The notes: generated by a model not told the origin, from the sequence alone. 64,000 nt of DNA from Streptomyces sp. NBC_01241 (GCF_041435435.1 NZ_CP108494.1:5366501-5430500); one strand, 5' to 3'. Positions 1 to 8,969 are shown, counted from the stretch's first letter. Numbers and translations: made by a program.

Positions 1-1
1 C

Positions 2-901
2 TCGACCACGTACAAGATCAGCGCGACGGCCAAGGACTCCAAGGGCCGCGAGGCGCACGAGAACGGCTCCTTCACCACGGTGTCGCCCGCCAACAGCTTC
101 ATCGGCAACTTCACGCCCGAGGACGGCTCCACCGTCGGCGTCGGCATGCCGGTCTCGATCAACTTCAACAAGCCGATCACGGACAAGAAGGCCGTCCAGG
201 ACGGCATCACCGTGACGTCCAGCAGCGGCCAGGAGGTCGTCGGCCACTGGTTCAACCCGCAGCGCCTCGACCTGCGCCCCGAGAGCTACTGGCAGGGCGG
301 TTCCACCGTCACGCTGAAGCTGGCGCTGGACGGCGTCGAGGGCGCGAACGGTGTCTTCGGTGTGCAGCAGAAGACGGTCACCTTCAAGGTCGGCCGCAAC
401 CAGGTCTCGACGGTCGACGCGAACACGAAGACGATGACCGTCACCCAGAACGGCAAGACGATCAAGACCATCCCGATCTCTTCCGGTTCCTCCGCCAACC
501 CCACGTACAACGGGCAGATGGTGATCTCCGAGAAGTTCAAGGAGACCCGGATGAACGGCGCGACGGTCGGCTTCACCGACGGCGACGGCAAGGGCGAGTA
601 CGACATCAAGGACGTGCCGCACGCCATGCGGCTGTCCACCTCGGGCACCTTCATCCACGGCAACTACTGGGGCGCGCGGTCGATCTTCGGCAGCGCCAAC
701 ACCAGCCACGGCTGTGTCGGCCTCCCCGACGTGAAGGGCGCGGGCGACGCCAACCAGCCCGCCGCCTGGTTCTACAACAACTCCCTCGTCGGCGACGTGG
801 TCATCGTCAAGAACTCCCCGGACCGGACCATCACCCCCGACAACGGCCTCAACGGCTGGAACATGAGCTGGGCCGACTGGAAGGCGGGCTCCCAGGCCTG
901 A
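2..901 (+). CDS. L,D-transpeptidase, Ig-like plus YkuD domain (5' partial)
   Basis: Cell-wall enzyme expected to form 3-3 cross-links in peptidoglycan outside the membrane. The frame is open from the window edge, so the N-terminus with its export signal lies upstream; 299 residues are visible. The first ~140 visible residues include an Ig-like beta domain of the kind that precedes the catalytic domain in LdtMt2-type enzymes. The rest is a YkuD domain with the His of IHGNYW and the active-site motif SHGCVGL, whose Cys is the nucleophile. An internal GTG at 80 could be taken for the start, but the same kind of sequence continues upstream of it in frame. A hairpin follows the TGA. The family is clear; the precise physiological role is inferred. 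Confidence 0.93.
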   Translation, partial: STTYKISATAKDSKGREAHENGSFTTVSPANSFIGNFTPEDGSTVGVGMPVSINFNKPITDKKAVQDGITVTSSSGQEVVGHWFNPQRLDLRPESYWQGGSTVTLKLALDGVEGANGVFGVQQKTVTFKVGRNQVSTVDANTKTMTVTQNGKTIKTIPISSGSSANPTYNGQMVISEKFKETRMNGATVGFTDGDGKGEYDIKDVPHAMRLSTSGTFIHGNYWGARSIFGSANTSHGCVGLPDVKGAGDANQPAAWFYNNSLVGDVVIVKNSPDRTITPDNGLNGWNMSWADWKAGSQA

Positions 902-943
902 CCCGACCCCACGCGTCCACCCCGGCGCAGCCCGAATCCCGTT

Positions 944-994
944 CGAAGGCGGCGGCACCCGGATCCCCACGGATCCGCGGTGGCGCCGCCTTCG
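944..994 (+). terminator. Hairpin terminator after the L,D-transpeptidase gene
   Basis: An 11-bp perfect stem (944-954 with 984-994, CGAAGGCGGCG) encloses a second small palindrome, GGATCC-ccac-GGATCC (961-976). It lies 42 bases after the stop codon and before the ABC permease gene. No T-run follows, as is usual in Streptomyces. Confidence 0.6.
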
Positions 995-1069
995 GCGTAC
1001 GCGGGAGTTCTCATCCAGCTCTCATCGTGGCCTCAACCCACCATCACGACCCGTCCATAGCCTCGCGCC

Positions 1070-2524
1070 ATGTTCTTCACCTACCTCCGGCGCGAGCTGC
1101 GCCGCCGCAGAAAGGCGGCGCTGGTCGTCGCCTCGGGGCTCGCCCTCGGGATCGCGCTGGTCATCATCGTCAGCTCGGTCTCCTCCGGCATGAGCAAGGC
1201 CCAGGACAAGGTCCTGGAATCGCTGTACGGCCTCGGTACGGACATGACCGTCACCAAGGCCGCCGCCGCCCCCGGTTCCGGCAACGGGCGCCCGAAGTTC
1301 GAGTTCGACGCCAAGGGCAACGACGACGCGACGCAGAGCAGCGACCGCGTCATGGTCCAGGGCTTCCAGACGCTGGCTTCCTCCACCGTCGACACGATCG
1401 GCAAGCAGAACGGGGTCGCGGACGCCGTCGGCGGACTCAGCCTGAACGTCATGAAGGTCGACGGCCAGTTCAAGCGCGGCGAGTTCAAGCAGCAGGGCGG
1501 CACGGGCGAGAGCGGCCGGAGCGGCCCCGGCGGACCGGGCGGCAGCAATCAGCCGCAGGGCGAAGTCAGGGGCGGCGGCGCCTCGTTCGACGTCAACTCC
1601 TACTCCGTGTACGGCACCGACGTCACCAAGCAGGCCCTGGGCCCGCTCACCTCGTCGAAGATCACCAAGGGCCGTACGTTCAAGGCGTCCGAGACCGACG
1701 CGAAGGTCGCCGTCGTCGACGCCGCGTACGCCAAGGAGAAGAAGCTCGACGTCGGCAAGACCGTGACCATCCACGGGACGAAGTTCACGATCGTCGGGGT
1801 CTCGACCGCCGACAGCGGCGACGCGGCCGCCAATCTCTACATACCGCTGCAGCAGGCGCAGACCCTCGCCGACTCGAAGAACAAGGTCACCACGGTCTAT
1901 GTGCAGGCCGCGGACTCGAAGCAGATCGACCAGGTCAAGTCCACCATCCAGAAGAACGTCTCCGGTACGACCGTCACCACTTCCGCCGATCTCGCCGACA
2001 CCGTCTCCGGTTCTCTCTCCACCGCCTCCGACCTCGCCTCCAGCGTCGGCAAGTGGCTGTCCATCGCGGTGCTGGCCGCCGCCTTCCTGGTGGCCGGCCT
2101 GCTCACCTCCTCTGCGGTCAGCCGCCGCGTACGGGAGTTCGGCACCCTCAAGGCGCTCGGCTGGAAGAGCGGCCGGGTCACCCGCCAGGTCGTCGGGGAA
2201 GCCCTCGTCAACGGACTGCTGGGCGGGGTGCTCGGCATCGCCGTCGGTCTCGCCGGCGCGTACATCGTGACCGCCATCAGCCCCACCCTCACCGCCGAAC
2301 TCGGCTCCTCGGGCGGTGGCATGGGCGGCGGCCGGTTCCTGGGCGGACCGGGCGGACCGGGAGCGTCCAAGACGCTCGACATCGCGCTGACTGCGCCCGT
2401 CTCGCTCTCCATCATCCTGATCGCCGTCGCGCTGGCCGTGGCGGGCGGGCTGATCGCCGGAGCGTTCGGCGGCTGGCGGGCCTCCCGGCTGCGCCCCGCG
2501 GACGCTCTGCGCCGCGTCGAATAG
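1070..2524 (+). CDS. ABC transporter permease, FtsX/MacB type
   Basis: Membrane subunit of a type VII (MacB-like) ABC system, 484 residues. An N-terminal membrane segment follows a basic RRELRRRRK stretch. A long extracytoplasmic domain (about residues 40-310) comes next, then the FtsX permease fold with three more membrane segments near 325-350, 375-405 and 440-470, including the typical REFGTLKALGWKSGRVTRQ segment. Two low-complexity Gly/Pro/Ser inserts (about 141-168 and 412-432) lie in the external loops. The ATPase gene starts 45 bases downstream, so the pair is an operon. Substrate unknown; such pairs export peptides or lipids or transmit envelope stress. Confidence 0.9.
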   Translation: MFFTYLRRELRRRRKAALVVASGLALGIALVIIVSSVSSGMSKAQDKVLESLYGLGTDMTVTKAAAAPGSGNGRPKFEFDAKGNDDATQSSDRVMVQGFQTLASSTVDTIGKQNGVADAVGGLSLNVMKVDGQFKRGEFKQQGGTGESGRSGPGGPGGSNQPQGEVRGGGASFDVNSYSVYGTDVTKQALGPLTSSKITKGRTFKASETDAKVAVVDAAYAKEKKLDVGKTVTIHGTKFTIVGVSTADSGDAAANLYIPLQQAQTLADSKNKVTTVYVQAADSKQIDQVKSTIQKNVSGTTVTTSADLADTVSGSLSTASDLASSVGKWLSIAVLAAAFLVAGLLTSSAVSRRVREFGTLKALGWKSGRVTRQVVGEALVNGLLGGVLGIAVGLAGAYIVTAISPTLTAELGSSGGGMGGGRFLGGPGGPGASKTLDIALTAPVSLSIILIAVALAVAGGLIAGAFGGWRASRLRPADALRRVE

Positions 2525-2569
2525 CCCGCCCGGCGTCCCACCTCACCACGTTCCAGCAGGAGTTGACCC

Positions 2570-3253
2570 ATGTACACACTCAGAGACGTCACCAAGCGCT
2601 ATACGCGCGGCAAGGCCACGATCGACGCGCTCGCCGGTGTCGACCTGACCATCGAGGACGGCGGCCGACTGGTCATCCAGGGCCCCACCGGCGGCGGCAA
2701 GTCCACGCTGCTGCAGATGCTCGGCGGCCTGGACCGCCCCACCAGCGGCAGCATCGAACTCGACGGCGTGGACCTCGCGAAGCTCAGCGAGGCCAAACTC
2801 ACCAAGGTGCGCGCGCAGAACATCGGCTTCGTCTTCCAGAGCTTCAACCTCATCCCGACGCTGACCGCCCAGGAGAACGTCGAGACGGCGCTCGTACCGC
2901 TCGGCGGCAAGGCGTCCGAGCGGCGCAGGCGGGCCGCCGAGGCACTGGACTCCGTCGGACTCGGCGAACGGCTCGGGCATCTGCCCGGCGAGATGTCAGG
3001 GGGCCAGCAGCAGCGGGTGGCGATCGCGCGCGCCCTGGTCAAGCAGCCGAAGGTGCTCCTCGCCGACGAACCCACCGGCAACCTCGACGAGTCGATGCGC
3101 GACGAGGTCATGGAGGTGCTGGAGACCATGTGGAAGGAGCACGGCCTGACGTTCATCATGGTCACGCACGACAGCGCCATCGCCCGACGGGCGCCCCGGC
3201 TGGCGACCATCCGCAGGGGCAGGGTCACGATCACGGAGAACGCGGCGGCCTGA
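2570..3253 (+). CDS. ABC transporter ATP-binding protein, MacB/LolD type
   Basis: Cytoplasmic ATPase, 227 residues, partner of the permease just upstream. All motifs are visible: Walker A GPTGGGKST (about residues 39-47), Q-loop in GFVFQSFN, signature MSGGQQQRVAIARA, Walker B VLLADEPTGNLD and H-loop VTHD. The length and the FQSFNLIPTLTAQENV segment are typical of the LolD/MacB class. AGGAG precedes the ATG. A 12-bp hairpin just after the stop closes the operon. Confidence 0.95.
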   Translation: MYTLRDVTKRYTRGKATIDALAGVDLTIEDGGRLVIQGPTGGGKSTLLQMLGGLDRPTSGSIELDGVDLAKLSEAKLTKVRAQNIGFVFQSFNLIPTLTAQENVETALVPLGGKASERRRRAAEALDSVGLGERLGHLPGEMSGGQQQRVAIARALVKQPKVLLADEPTGNLDESMRDEVMEVLETMWKEHGLTFIMVTHDSAIARRAPRLATIRRGRVTITENAAA

Positions 3254-3288
3254 GAGCGGCCGAGGGGGCCGGGGAGCCGAGGGCTTAC

Positions 3289-3320
3289 GACCTCACCCGC
3301 TTTCTATCGCGGGTGAGGTC
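3289..3320 (+). terminator. Hairpin terminator, 12-bp perfect stem
   Basis: GACCTCACCCGC (3289-3300) pairs perfectly with 3309-3320 across an 8-base loop. It sits between the ABC ATPase gene and the convergent RDD gene and can serve both directions. Confidence 0.75.
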
Positions 3321-3370
3321 GTTGCCGGAGGCCGGGCGGTGTGGCGGGCGTCCGGCCGCCGGTGACCGGC

Positions 3371-3415
3371 TCGGAGGCGGCCGGCTCAGAGGTGGCCGGC
3401 TCAGAGGTGGCCGGC
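3371..3415. repeat. Three 15-bp tandem repeats at the 3' end of the RDD gene
   Basis: Units 3371-3385, 3386-3400 and 3401-3415 follow the pattern TCAGAGGTGGCCGGC; the last two are identical and the first differs at two bases. The third unit carries the stop codon of the minus-strand RDD gene, so the same stop is duplicated downstream of it. Confidence 0.8.
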
Positions 3416-4024
3416 GGCGGCTTTCCGGTGGGCCGCGAGGTCGCTGTGGCGGACCTGGCGCAGGCCCACCGGATCGGTGCGCCCGCTGGTCCAGAAGGTG
3501 CTGAGGGGGAGGGCGCCGGGTCCGGCGAGGTACGAGCGCAGTACGTACCAGGGCTGCAACGGCACCCGGCACAGCCCGTACAGCCAGCGCCGCACCAGTT
3601 GGCGGGGTCCCGGGCGCCCGGCGTCGGGCAGCCCGATCACCCGAATCCCCATGATCAGCTTGCCCGCGCCGCCCCCGACGACGGCCGTCAGGACCACCTG
3701 ATTGAGGAACGAGAACGCGAGCGCCGGGCCGATCAGCAGACCGGCGGCCTCGGGAACGGTGGCCGTGTCCACGTATGGCCGGGCCAGTAGCCCCGCGGTG
3801 ACCAGGCAGAGGTAGCAGTCGAGCGCGACGGCGAGATAGCGGCGCATGTCGCCCGCACGCGGTGGGACGCGGAGCGCGGCGCGCTGCCCGGGGACGGGCG
3901 GGAGAGCGGGATGGGCGTACGGGCCCGCAGGTCCGGGGCGCCCGTACCCCGACGGCGGCGGCCCGCCCGGTGAAGCCGGCCGGGAACCGCTCCGGGTACG
4001 CCTGTGGCCCCGCGACGTCGTCAT
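3401..4024 (-). CDS. RDD family membrane protein
   Basis: 207 residues. The first ~55 are Pro/Gly/Arg-rich and probably cytoplasmic. The RDD domain follows, starting around GDMRRYLAVALD, with hydrophobic segments near 65-82, 92-118 and a shorter one near 120-130, then the characteristic LIMGIRVIGL. The ATG at 4024 fits the proline-rich start common in actinobacterial RDD proteins. Function unknown; RDD proteins have been linked to ion or solute exchange. It is convergent with the ABC operon. Confidence 0.85.
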   Translation of the reverse strand: MTTSRGHRRTRSGSRPASPGGPPPSGYGRPGPAGPYAHPALPPVPGQRAALRVPPRAGDMRRYLAVALDCYLCLVTAGLLARPYVDTATVPEAAGLLIGPALAFSFLNQVVLTAVVGGGAGKLIMGIRVIGLPDAGRPGPRQLVRRWLYGLCRVPLQPWYVLRSYLAGPGALPLSTFWTSGRTDPVGLRQVRHSDLAAHRKAAAGHL

Positions 4025-4161
4025 GACGGCATCATGTCTGATTACCCGTCACGGTGTGGTCAGGTCCGCGCACCCGGAATCATTCAGCCGGGCCCGCGTA
4101 CCCGGCTCCGCCCCTACGCCGTACTGCCCTGTGCGCCGTACCGCCCCGTACGCCGTACGCG

Positions 4162-5850
4162 TCAGCACGATCCGAACGGCCACAACCGGTAGGGCGCATC
4201 CAGCCGGTACTCGCCGCCCCGCGGCACCGTGAGCCGCGTCCACTCGCCGTCCTGCCGTACGCATCCGCCGCCGTCGGCCCGCAGCCACGGCGAGTAGGCG
4301 ATCCGTACCGTCACCGACCCGGCGGCGGGCATCCGTACCACCACGGAGGCGTCGTCCCCGCGTACGACGGCGCCGGGGGCGGAGACCAGCGGGACGGCGC
4401 CCTGCACCCGGTAGATCCGCCAGTCCGCGTCGTGCCACACCGGCTCCAGCCAGTCCGTGCCGCGCCGGACGAGGTCCGCCTCCGCCTCGGCCGGCCCGTC
4501 CGGCCTGCCGTTGTGCAGCACCACGAGGCCCACACCCCACCGGTCCAGCCAGGCGCGGTATGCGGCCGGGGCCGGCGTCGTCCTCCCGTAGAACAGCCGC
4601 CCGCGCTCCACGTCGAGCTGACGGTTCCAGCCGCGCGCCATGTTCACGTGCGGGGCGAGCACGGCCGCCTCCCGGTGATTGCGGGCCGGTACGACCTCCA
4701 CCCGGGTCCGTTCGGCACCGAGCCTGCGCAGTTCGGCGACCACGCCGTCGGTGTGGGCCGCCCAGGCGGGCACGGTGGTGGAGACCCGCAGATCGTCATC
4801 GGTCTTGTCGACCAGCCAGCCGGTGTTGTACGCGAGCATCCCGACGAGCAGAACGGCTCGCACCCGCAGCAGCCACCCGCCCCGCGCCCACCCCGCCAGG
4901 ACGGCCAGTGCCGCCGCGAGAAGCACGGGCGGGCCGGCCAGCCCCACCAGCCGCTCCACGTTCGTCCCGATGGGCGAGGGGATCAGGAAGGTCAGGACGA
5001 CACCGGCCCCGTACACCAGGCTCGCGAACCGGACCACCCGCCAGCCGCCCTCGCGCGGCGCCCCGAGCCACAAGGCCGCGCAGGCGGCCAACGGCATCCA
5101 CAACCTCCCCATGGCCATCGGCTGTTCGCCCGTGAAGGGGAACAGGAGCGTCGTCGCCGCGACCACCACGAACGGCGGCACGAGGAGCACCGCCGCCCGC
5201 CGCCACTGCCGGTCGAGCCCGTACGCCCCACCCGCCACCACGAGGAACAGCCCCGCCACCGGACTCGCCGCCGTCGCCAGCGCCGTACAGCCCGCGGCGA
5301 CGCCCGGCCGGTGCCGTACGTACAGCAGCGCGACCAGCCCGATCGCCACGCCCAGCGCGAACGTCGTACGCCCGGACGCGACATTGCACCAGAGCACCAA
5401 CGACCCCAGCACCGACACCGCGGCCGGCCACCGCACCCCGGCCCGCACACAGAGCCGACCCAGTGCCCACGATGCGCCGAGCCCGGCGGCGACGGTGACG
5501 GCCCGCACTCCGAACACCGCCATGAGCGGTGGCGCCAGCAGGCTGTAGTTGGCGGTGTGCATCCCGCCGTACCAGGAGAGGTTGTACGCGGACCCGGGAT
5601 GCCGGGACGCGAACCCGGCCCAGGCGAACTGCGCCGCAAGATCACCGCCGCCGGTGGCCAGCGCCAGCGCCCACAGGACGTACAACGGCACGACGACCAG
5701 CACCGCGACGCCCGGAACCCGCCACCGCGCCGCGTCCGTGGCCGTACCCGTACCCGTACCCGTGGCCGCCGGGCGCGGACCGGCGCCGGACCGCTCGCTT
5801 CCCGGCTCGCCCGTCCGCCCGCGCGCCGCCGTTCTCTCGGTGGTCCCCAT
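4162..5850 (-). CDS. Polytopic membrane protein, possibly GT-C glycosyltransferase-like
   Basis: 562 residues from the ATG at 5850, which I prefer because the frame upstream is arginine- and proline-rich shadow sequence. After a basic, Gly/Ala-rich N-terminus come many hydrophobic segments through about residue 380, including loop motifs YNLSWYGGMHTANYS and LVLWCNVASGRTTFALG. A soluble C-terminal domain with repeated Trp and Asp-Trp pairs follows (DWLEPVWHDADWRIYR). The layout, membrane helices followed by an extracytoplasmic C-domain, resembles GT-C enzymes that use polyprenyl-linked sugars, but I see no decisive catalytic motif. It could also be an unclassified integral membrane protein. 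Confidence 0.75.
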   Translation of the reverse strand: MGTTERTAARGRTGEPGSERSGAGPRPAATGTGTGTATDAARWRVPGVAVLVVVPLYVLWALALATGGGDLAAQFAWAGFASRHPGSAYNLSWYGGMHTANYSLLAPPLMAVFGVRAVTVAAGLGASWALGRLCVRAGVRWPAAVSVLGSLVLWCNVASGRTTFALGVAIGLVALLYVRHRPGVAAGCTALATAASPVAGLFLVVAGGAYGLDRQWRRAAVLLVPPFVVVAATTLLFPFTGEQPMAMGRLWMPLAACAALWLGAPREGGWRVVRFASLVYGAGVVLTFLIPSPIGTNVERLVGLAGPPVLLAAALAVLAGWARGGWLLRVRAVLLVGMLAYNTGWLVDKTDDDLRVSTTVPAWAAHTDGVVAELRRLGAERTRVEVVPARNHREAAVLAPHVNMARGWNRQLDVERGRLFYGRTTPAPAAYRAWLDRWGVGLVVLHNGRPDGPAEAEADLVRRGTDWLEPVWHDADWRIYRVQGAVPLVSAPGAVVRGDDASVVVRMPAAGSVTVRIAYSPWLRADGGGCVRQDGEWTRLTVPRGGEYRLDAPYRLWPFGSC

Positions 5851-5960
5851 CCCGCAGACCCTAACGGGACCGTCCGTACCCGCACGAGGGTGGAGCCGGC
5901 TACACCACGGATCCGGGGGCCCGGCCCCTCGTGGCGGCGGATACCGCCGTTGAGGATGGA

Positions 5961-6023
5961 CACACCGCAAGACACACCGCAAGACACCGCAAGACAAGCC
6001 GCAAGACACCGCAAGACACCGCC
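5961..6023. repeat. Tandem ~10-bp repeats (AAGACACCGC)
   Basis: Six imperfect copies of a 10-base unit, AAGACACCGC, with small indels between 5961 and 6023. They end 9 bases before the ribosome binding site of the next small gene, so they lie in its leader or promoter. The top strand is unusually purine- and A-rich here. Confidence 0.75.
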
Positions 6024-6041
6024 CCGACCCTGGAGGTTTCC

Positions 6042-6215
6042 GTGAAAGCCCTGCTCTGGATCGTGCTGTGCGCGGCGATCGCCGCGAACGTCTTCCTGAA
6101 CTTCCTCGTGGAGGACAACGGCCTGAACATCGCTCTGAGTGTCGTCTCCGGAGTGGTCGTCCTCGCGTCCGGAGTGGGGCTGTGGAGGCTGCGCCGTACG
6201 GGCGTGCAGCCATAA
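6042..6215 (+). CDS. Small two-helix membrane protein, unknown function
   Basis: 57 residues from GTG 6042, chosen because TGGAGG ends 5 bases before it. Two hydrophobic segments, LLWIVLCAAIAANVFLNFLV and ALSVVSGVVVLASGVGLW, are separated by an acidic turn (EDNG), and the tail is basic (RLRRTG). It is probably an integral membrane protein with a short periplasmic loop. I do not recognise the family. A longer frame reaches back to 5931 but would translate the tandem repeats. Confidence 0.7.
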   Translation: MKALLWIVLCAAIAANVFLNFLVEDNGLNIALSVVSGVVVLASGVGLWRLRRTGVQP

Positions 6216-6416
6216 ATTGGTCCATTTTGCGGACACGTCGACGATCTTCCGGGGCCACTGGGACAATCGAAGTGCCACACCGGTTCGGTACGTCGCTTTC
6301 GTGAGCCGCAGCGCGCGCGAGTCCGGGCGACGCCCTCAATGGCGAGGGGGACCGCTGGTGCCCCGGGACGAGGGCACTTATGCGCGCGATGGGCACTCAC
6401 GGAAGGTCTTGATCAG

Positions 6417-7754
6417 ATGCGTGTCATTGAGCCGCTGTACGCGGAGATTCTCCGCCGCAACCAGGGTGAGAACGAATTCCACCAGGCGGTACGGGAGGTC
6501 CTGGAAACCCTCGGCCCGGTCCTCGAACAGCGACCTGAATTCGTCGACGCCCGGATCGTCGAGCGGGTCTGCGAGCCGGAGCGCCAGCTCATCTTCCGCG
6601 TGCCGTGGTCGGACGACTCCGGCGACATCCACGTGAACCGCGGCTTCCGGGTCGAGTTCAACAGCTCGCTCGGACCGTACAAGGGCGGGCTGCGCTTCCA
6701 CCCCTCGGTCAACCTCGGCATCGTGAAGTTCCTCGGCTTCGAGCAGATCTTCAAGAACGCCCTCACCGGCATGCCCATCGGTGGCGGCAAGGGTGGCGCG
6801 GACTTCGATCCGAAGGGCCGCTCCGACGCCGAGATCATGCGGTTCTGCCAGTCGTTCATGACCGAACTCCACCGCCACCTCGGCGAGTACACCGACGTCC
6901 CCGCCGGTGACATCGGCGTCGGCGGCCGCGAGATCGGCTACCTGTTCGGCCAGTACAAGCGGATCACCAACCGTTACGAGTCCGGCGTCCTCACCGGAAA
7001 GGGCCTGGGCTGGGGCGGCGCCCTGGTGCGCACCGAGGCGACCGGGTACGGCTGTGTGCTCTTCACCGCCGAGATGCTCCGCAGCCGGGGCGAGTCCCTC
7101 GACGAGCAGCGCATCTCCGTATCGGGCTCGGGCAATGTCGCGATCTACGCGATCGAGAAGGCCCAGCAGCTCGGCGCGACCGTGGTGACCTGCTCCGACT
7201 CCAACGGCTACGTCGTCGACGAGAAGGGCATCGACCTCGCCCTCCTCAAGGAGATCAAGGAGGCCGGCCGCGGCCGGGTCTCGGACTACGCGGAGCGCCG
7301 CGGCAAGCACGCCACGTACGTCCCCGGCACCGGTGTCTGGAACGTCCCCGTCGACGTGGCCCTGCCCTGCGCCACCCAGAACGAACTGCACGAGGCCGAC
7401 GCCCTGGCCCTCGTACGCAACGGCGTGAAGGCGGTCGCCGAGGGCGCCAACATGCCCACGACTCCGGAGGCCGTACGCGTCCTCCAGGAGGCGGGCGTCG
7501 CTTTCGCCCCCGGCAAGGCGGCCAACGCGGGCGGCGTGGCCACCAGCGCCCTGGAGATGCAGCAGAACGCCTCCCGCGACTCCTGGACGTTCGCCCACAC
7601 CGAGGAGCGCCTCGCGGAGATCATGCGGCACATCCACGACTCCTGCTACACCACCGCGGAACGCTACGGCAGCCCCGGCAACTACGTGGTCGGCGCCAAC
7701 ATCGCCGGCTTCGAACTGGTCGCGGACGCGATGCTGGCGCAGGGTCTCATCTGA
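6417..7754 (+). CDS. gdhA: NADP-specific glutamate dehydrogenase
   Basis: Converts 2-oxoglutarate and ammonia to glutamate in the cytoplasm. 445 residues, the usual length of hexameric GDH. Visible motifs are PYKGGLRFHPSVN, the catalytic Lys region MPIGGGKGGADFDP (Lys near 125), PAGDIGVGGREIGYLFG, and the Rossmann segment ISVSGSGNVAIYAIE. The ATG at 6417 has GGAAGG 10 bases upstream; an upstream GTG at 6339 would add 26 unrelated residues. The gene is monocistronic and ends in a 21-bp perfect hairpin. Confidence 0.97.
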   Translation: MRVIEPLYAEILRRNQGENEFHQAVREVLETLGPVLEQRPEFVDARIVERVCEPERQLIFRVPWSDDSGDIHVNRGFRVEFNSSLGPYKGGLRFHPSVNLGIVKFLGFEQIFKNALTGMPIGGGKGGADFDPKGRSDAEIMRFCQSFMTELHRHLGEYTDVPAGDIGVGGREIGYLFGQYKRITNRYESGVLTGKGLGWGGALVRTEATGYGCVLFTAEMLRSRGESLDEQRISVSGSGNVAIYAIEKAQQLGATVVTCSDSNGYVVDEKGIDLALLKEIKEAGRGRVSDYAERRGKHATYVPGTGVWNVPVDVALPCATQNELHEADALALVRNGVKAVAEGANMPTTPEAVRVLQEAGVAFAPGKAANAGGVATSALEMQQNASRDSWTFAHTEERLAEIMRHIHDSCYTTAERYGSPGNYVVGANIAGFELVADAMLAQGLI

Positions 7755-7773
7755 CCCGTCCGACAGTGTCAGT

Positions 7774-7818
7774 GACGGCCTCGGCCCGGCCGCGCTCCGC
7801 GGCCGGGCCGAGGCCGTC
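7774..7818 (+). terminator. Strong terminator of gdhA, 21-bp perfect stem
   Basis: Bases 7774-7794 pair without mismatch with 7798-7818 across the 3-base loop CTC. It starts 19 bases after the gdhA stop. It is one of the longest perfect stems in the window. Confidence 0.9.
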
Positions 7819-8073
7819 GCCGGTCTCACCGGCCGGTCCCGCCTGCCCGTCGGCCGGGTGGCTGCCGGGCCTGCATTTCAAGGGCTCGGACTGGTCGCGC
7901 GCCCGGGCGGTTCGACTCAGTGGCCGCCCCGTCGGCGTGACCGCACCGCGACGGGTCGAGCCGTCCATCCGTCTGCCGATGCCGGTGCGGTCCGACGGAC
8001 TCCTGAGCAAGCGCCACCACCGCTACCGGTCCGCGATCACGCCACCGCACCAGCCAGGAACCCAGCACTCACG

Positions 8074-8481
8074 TCAGGCAGCCGGCATTGCGGGGCGCGG
8101 CGCGCGGCGCCGAAAGGTCTCCGCCAGGCCCGTGTTCACGACCACCACGCCCCCGAAGACCACCGCAGTCACCGGATGCCCCACCGCGTGGACCGCGTAC
8201 ACACCACCACCGAGGACCACGGCCTTGACCAGCAGAACCACCACGAGAGGCGGCCGGAAACGGGCGCGCGGGGCGGCGAACAGCCCCCAGAGCACGACGG
8301 CCACGGCCGGCGCCCCGATCCCGAGCAGCAGCCGGGCGACCGTGCCGTCACCGGTGGCGAATCCCCACCGGCCGAGCGCGCCCAGCGCCGCCAACTCCAC
8401 GAGAAACGCCACGACTTCATTGAGCATGAACCAGGGCCGCCCGTCCGGGGCGGCGGAAACGCCGTGGCCTTCGCTCGTCAT
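8074..8481 (-). CDS. YrdB family (DUF2568) membrane protein
   Basis: 135 residues with four hydrophobic segments (about 17-35, 45-67, 76-95, 100-117). The motif NEVVAFLVELAALGALGRWGF near the start and the short length fit the YrdB/DUF2568 family of small four-helix membrane proteins of unknown role. The ATG at 8481 is preceded by GAGGAG; the open frame upstream is not protein-like. It is transcribed away from the 8.6-10.0 kb operon. Confidence 0.8.
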   Translation of the reverse strand: MTSEGHGVSAAPDGRPWFMLNEVVAFLVELAALGALGRWGFATGDGTVARLLLGIGAPAVAVVLWGLFAAPRARFRPPLVVVLLVKAVVLGGGVYAVHAVGHPVTAVVFGGVVVVNTGLAETFRRRAPRPAMPAA

Positions 8482-8558
8482 CGGTGGGGAACTCCTCTTC
8501 CTCACGGGCGGGCGCCGCATGCCGGTGCCCCTGGAATCCCGCAGCAACTGATCATTCC

Positions 8559-8588
8559 TTGTCGTTCTGGGTGATGCTTCGATAGTTT
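8559..8588 (+). promoter_or_regulatory. Candidate HrdB-type promoter
   Basis: TTGTCG (8559-8564) and TAGTTT (8583-8588) are separated by 18 bases, 41 bases before the GTG of the frameshifted gene. This is a match to the sigma-70 pattern by eye only. Confidence 0.4.
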
Positions 8589-8628
8589 GCAGTGAGAAAC
8601 GATCAGGTCGTCTGATGGGGGGAGACAC

Positions 8629-8969
8629 GTGTCGATCGCTGACGAGTGGCAACAGTCGAAGGCTGATGTCCTTGACGGCAACGTCAGCGGCACCGAAACG
8701 CGTCTGCTGTCCGCACTGTCCGCCCTGTCCGCGAACCCTGCCACCGTCACCGCCCCCAGCGCTCCGCTGGGCCCGGCCGGGGCGTCAACCACGACTTGAT
8801 CAACTCGATGCTGGTGCAAGCGGTCAAGGAGAAGATCCCGAAGGGCCAGTGGTACCTGACGGAAACGGACACCGGGCAGTTCGGGAGTGTGCCGCAGAAG
8901 GGTGCGACGGGCTCGTACAACGACGGCCTCACCAGTGGCGTGGGCCGCACGGGGAAGGTCACGGGCTGA
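8629..8969 (+). pseudogene. Frameshifted small gene, unknown function
   Basis: GTG 8629 has an excellent GGGGGGAG site 4 bases upstream. It opens a frame (SIADEWQQSKADVLDG...) that stops at 8796-8798. A second good frame, two bases out of phase, picks up at about 8784 (VNHDLINSMLVQAVKEKIP) and ends at 8969 with SYNDGLTSGVGRTGKVTG, overlapping the next ATG. Adding one G in the run at 8779-8782 joins them into a single ~113-residue protein. This is either a real single-base deletion or a sequencing error. The intact product looks small and soluble; I do not recognise its family. Confidence 0.7.

Noticed and set aside
1027..3504. 825-codon open frame on the plus strand across the ABC permease and ATPase genes
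   Set aside because: It is the shifted-frame shadow of the two real genes: extremely Arg/Gly-rich, no domain, and it ignores the ribosome site and hairpin between them.
4054..6045. 663-codon open frame opposite the large membrane protein gene
   Set aside because: Pro/Arg/His-rich antisense frame with no ribosome site; the minus-strand frame has membrane segments and a start.
6339..6416. Longer N-terminus for glutamate dehydrogenase from GTG 6339
   Set aside because: The added 26 residues look unlike GDH, while ATG 6417 has a good ribosome site at proper spacing.
6973..6978. TTA trinucleotides in gdhA and several other genes as bldA codons
   Set aside because: They fall across codons (for example CGT-TAC); only those at 11359-11361 and 19107-19109 were found in frame.
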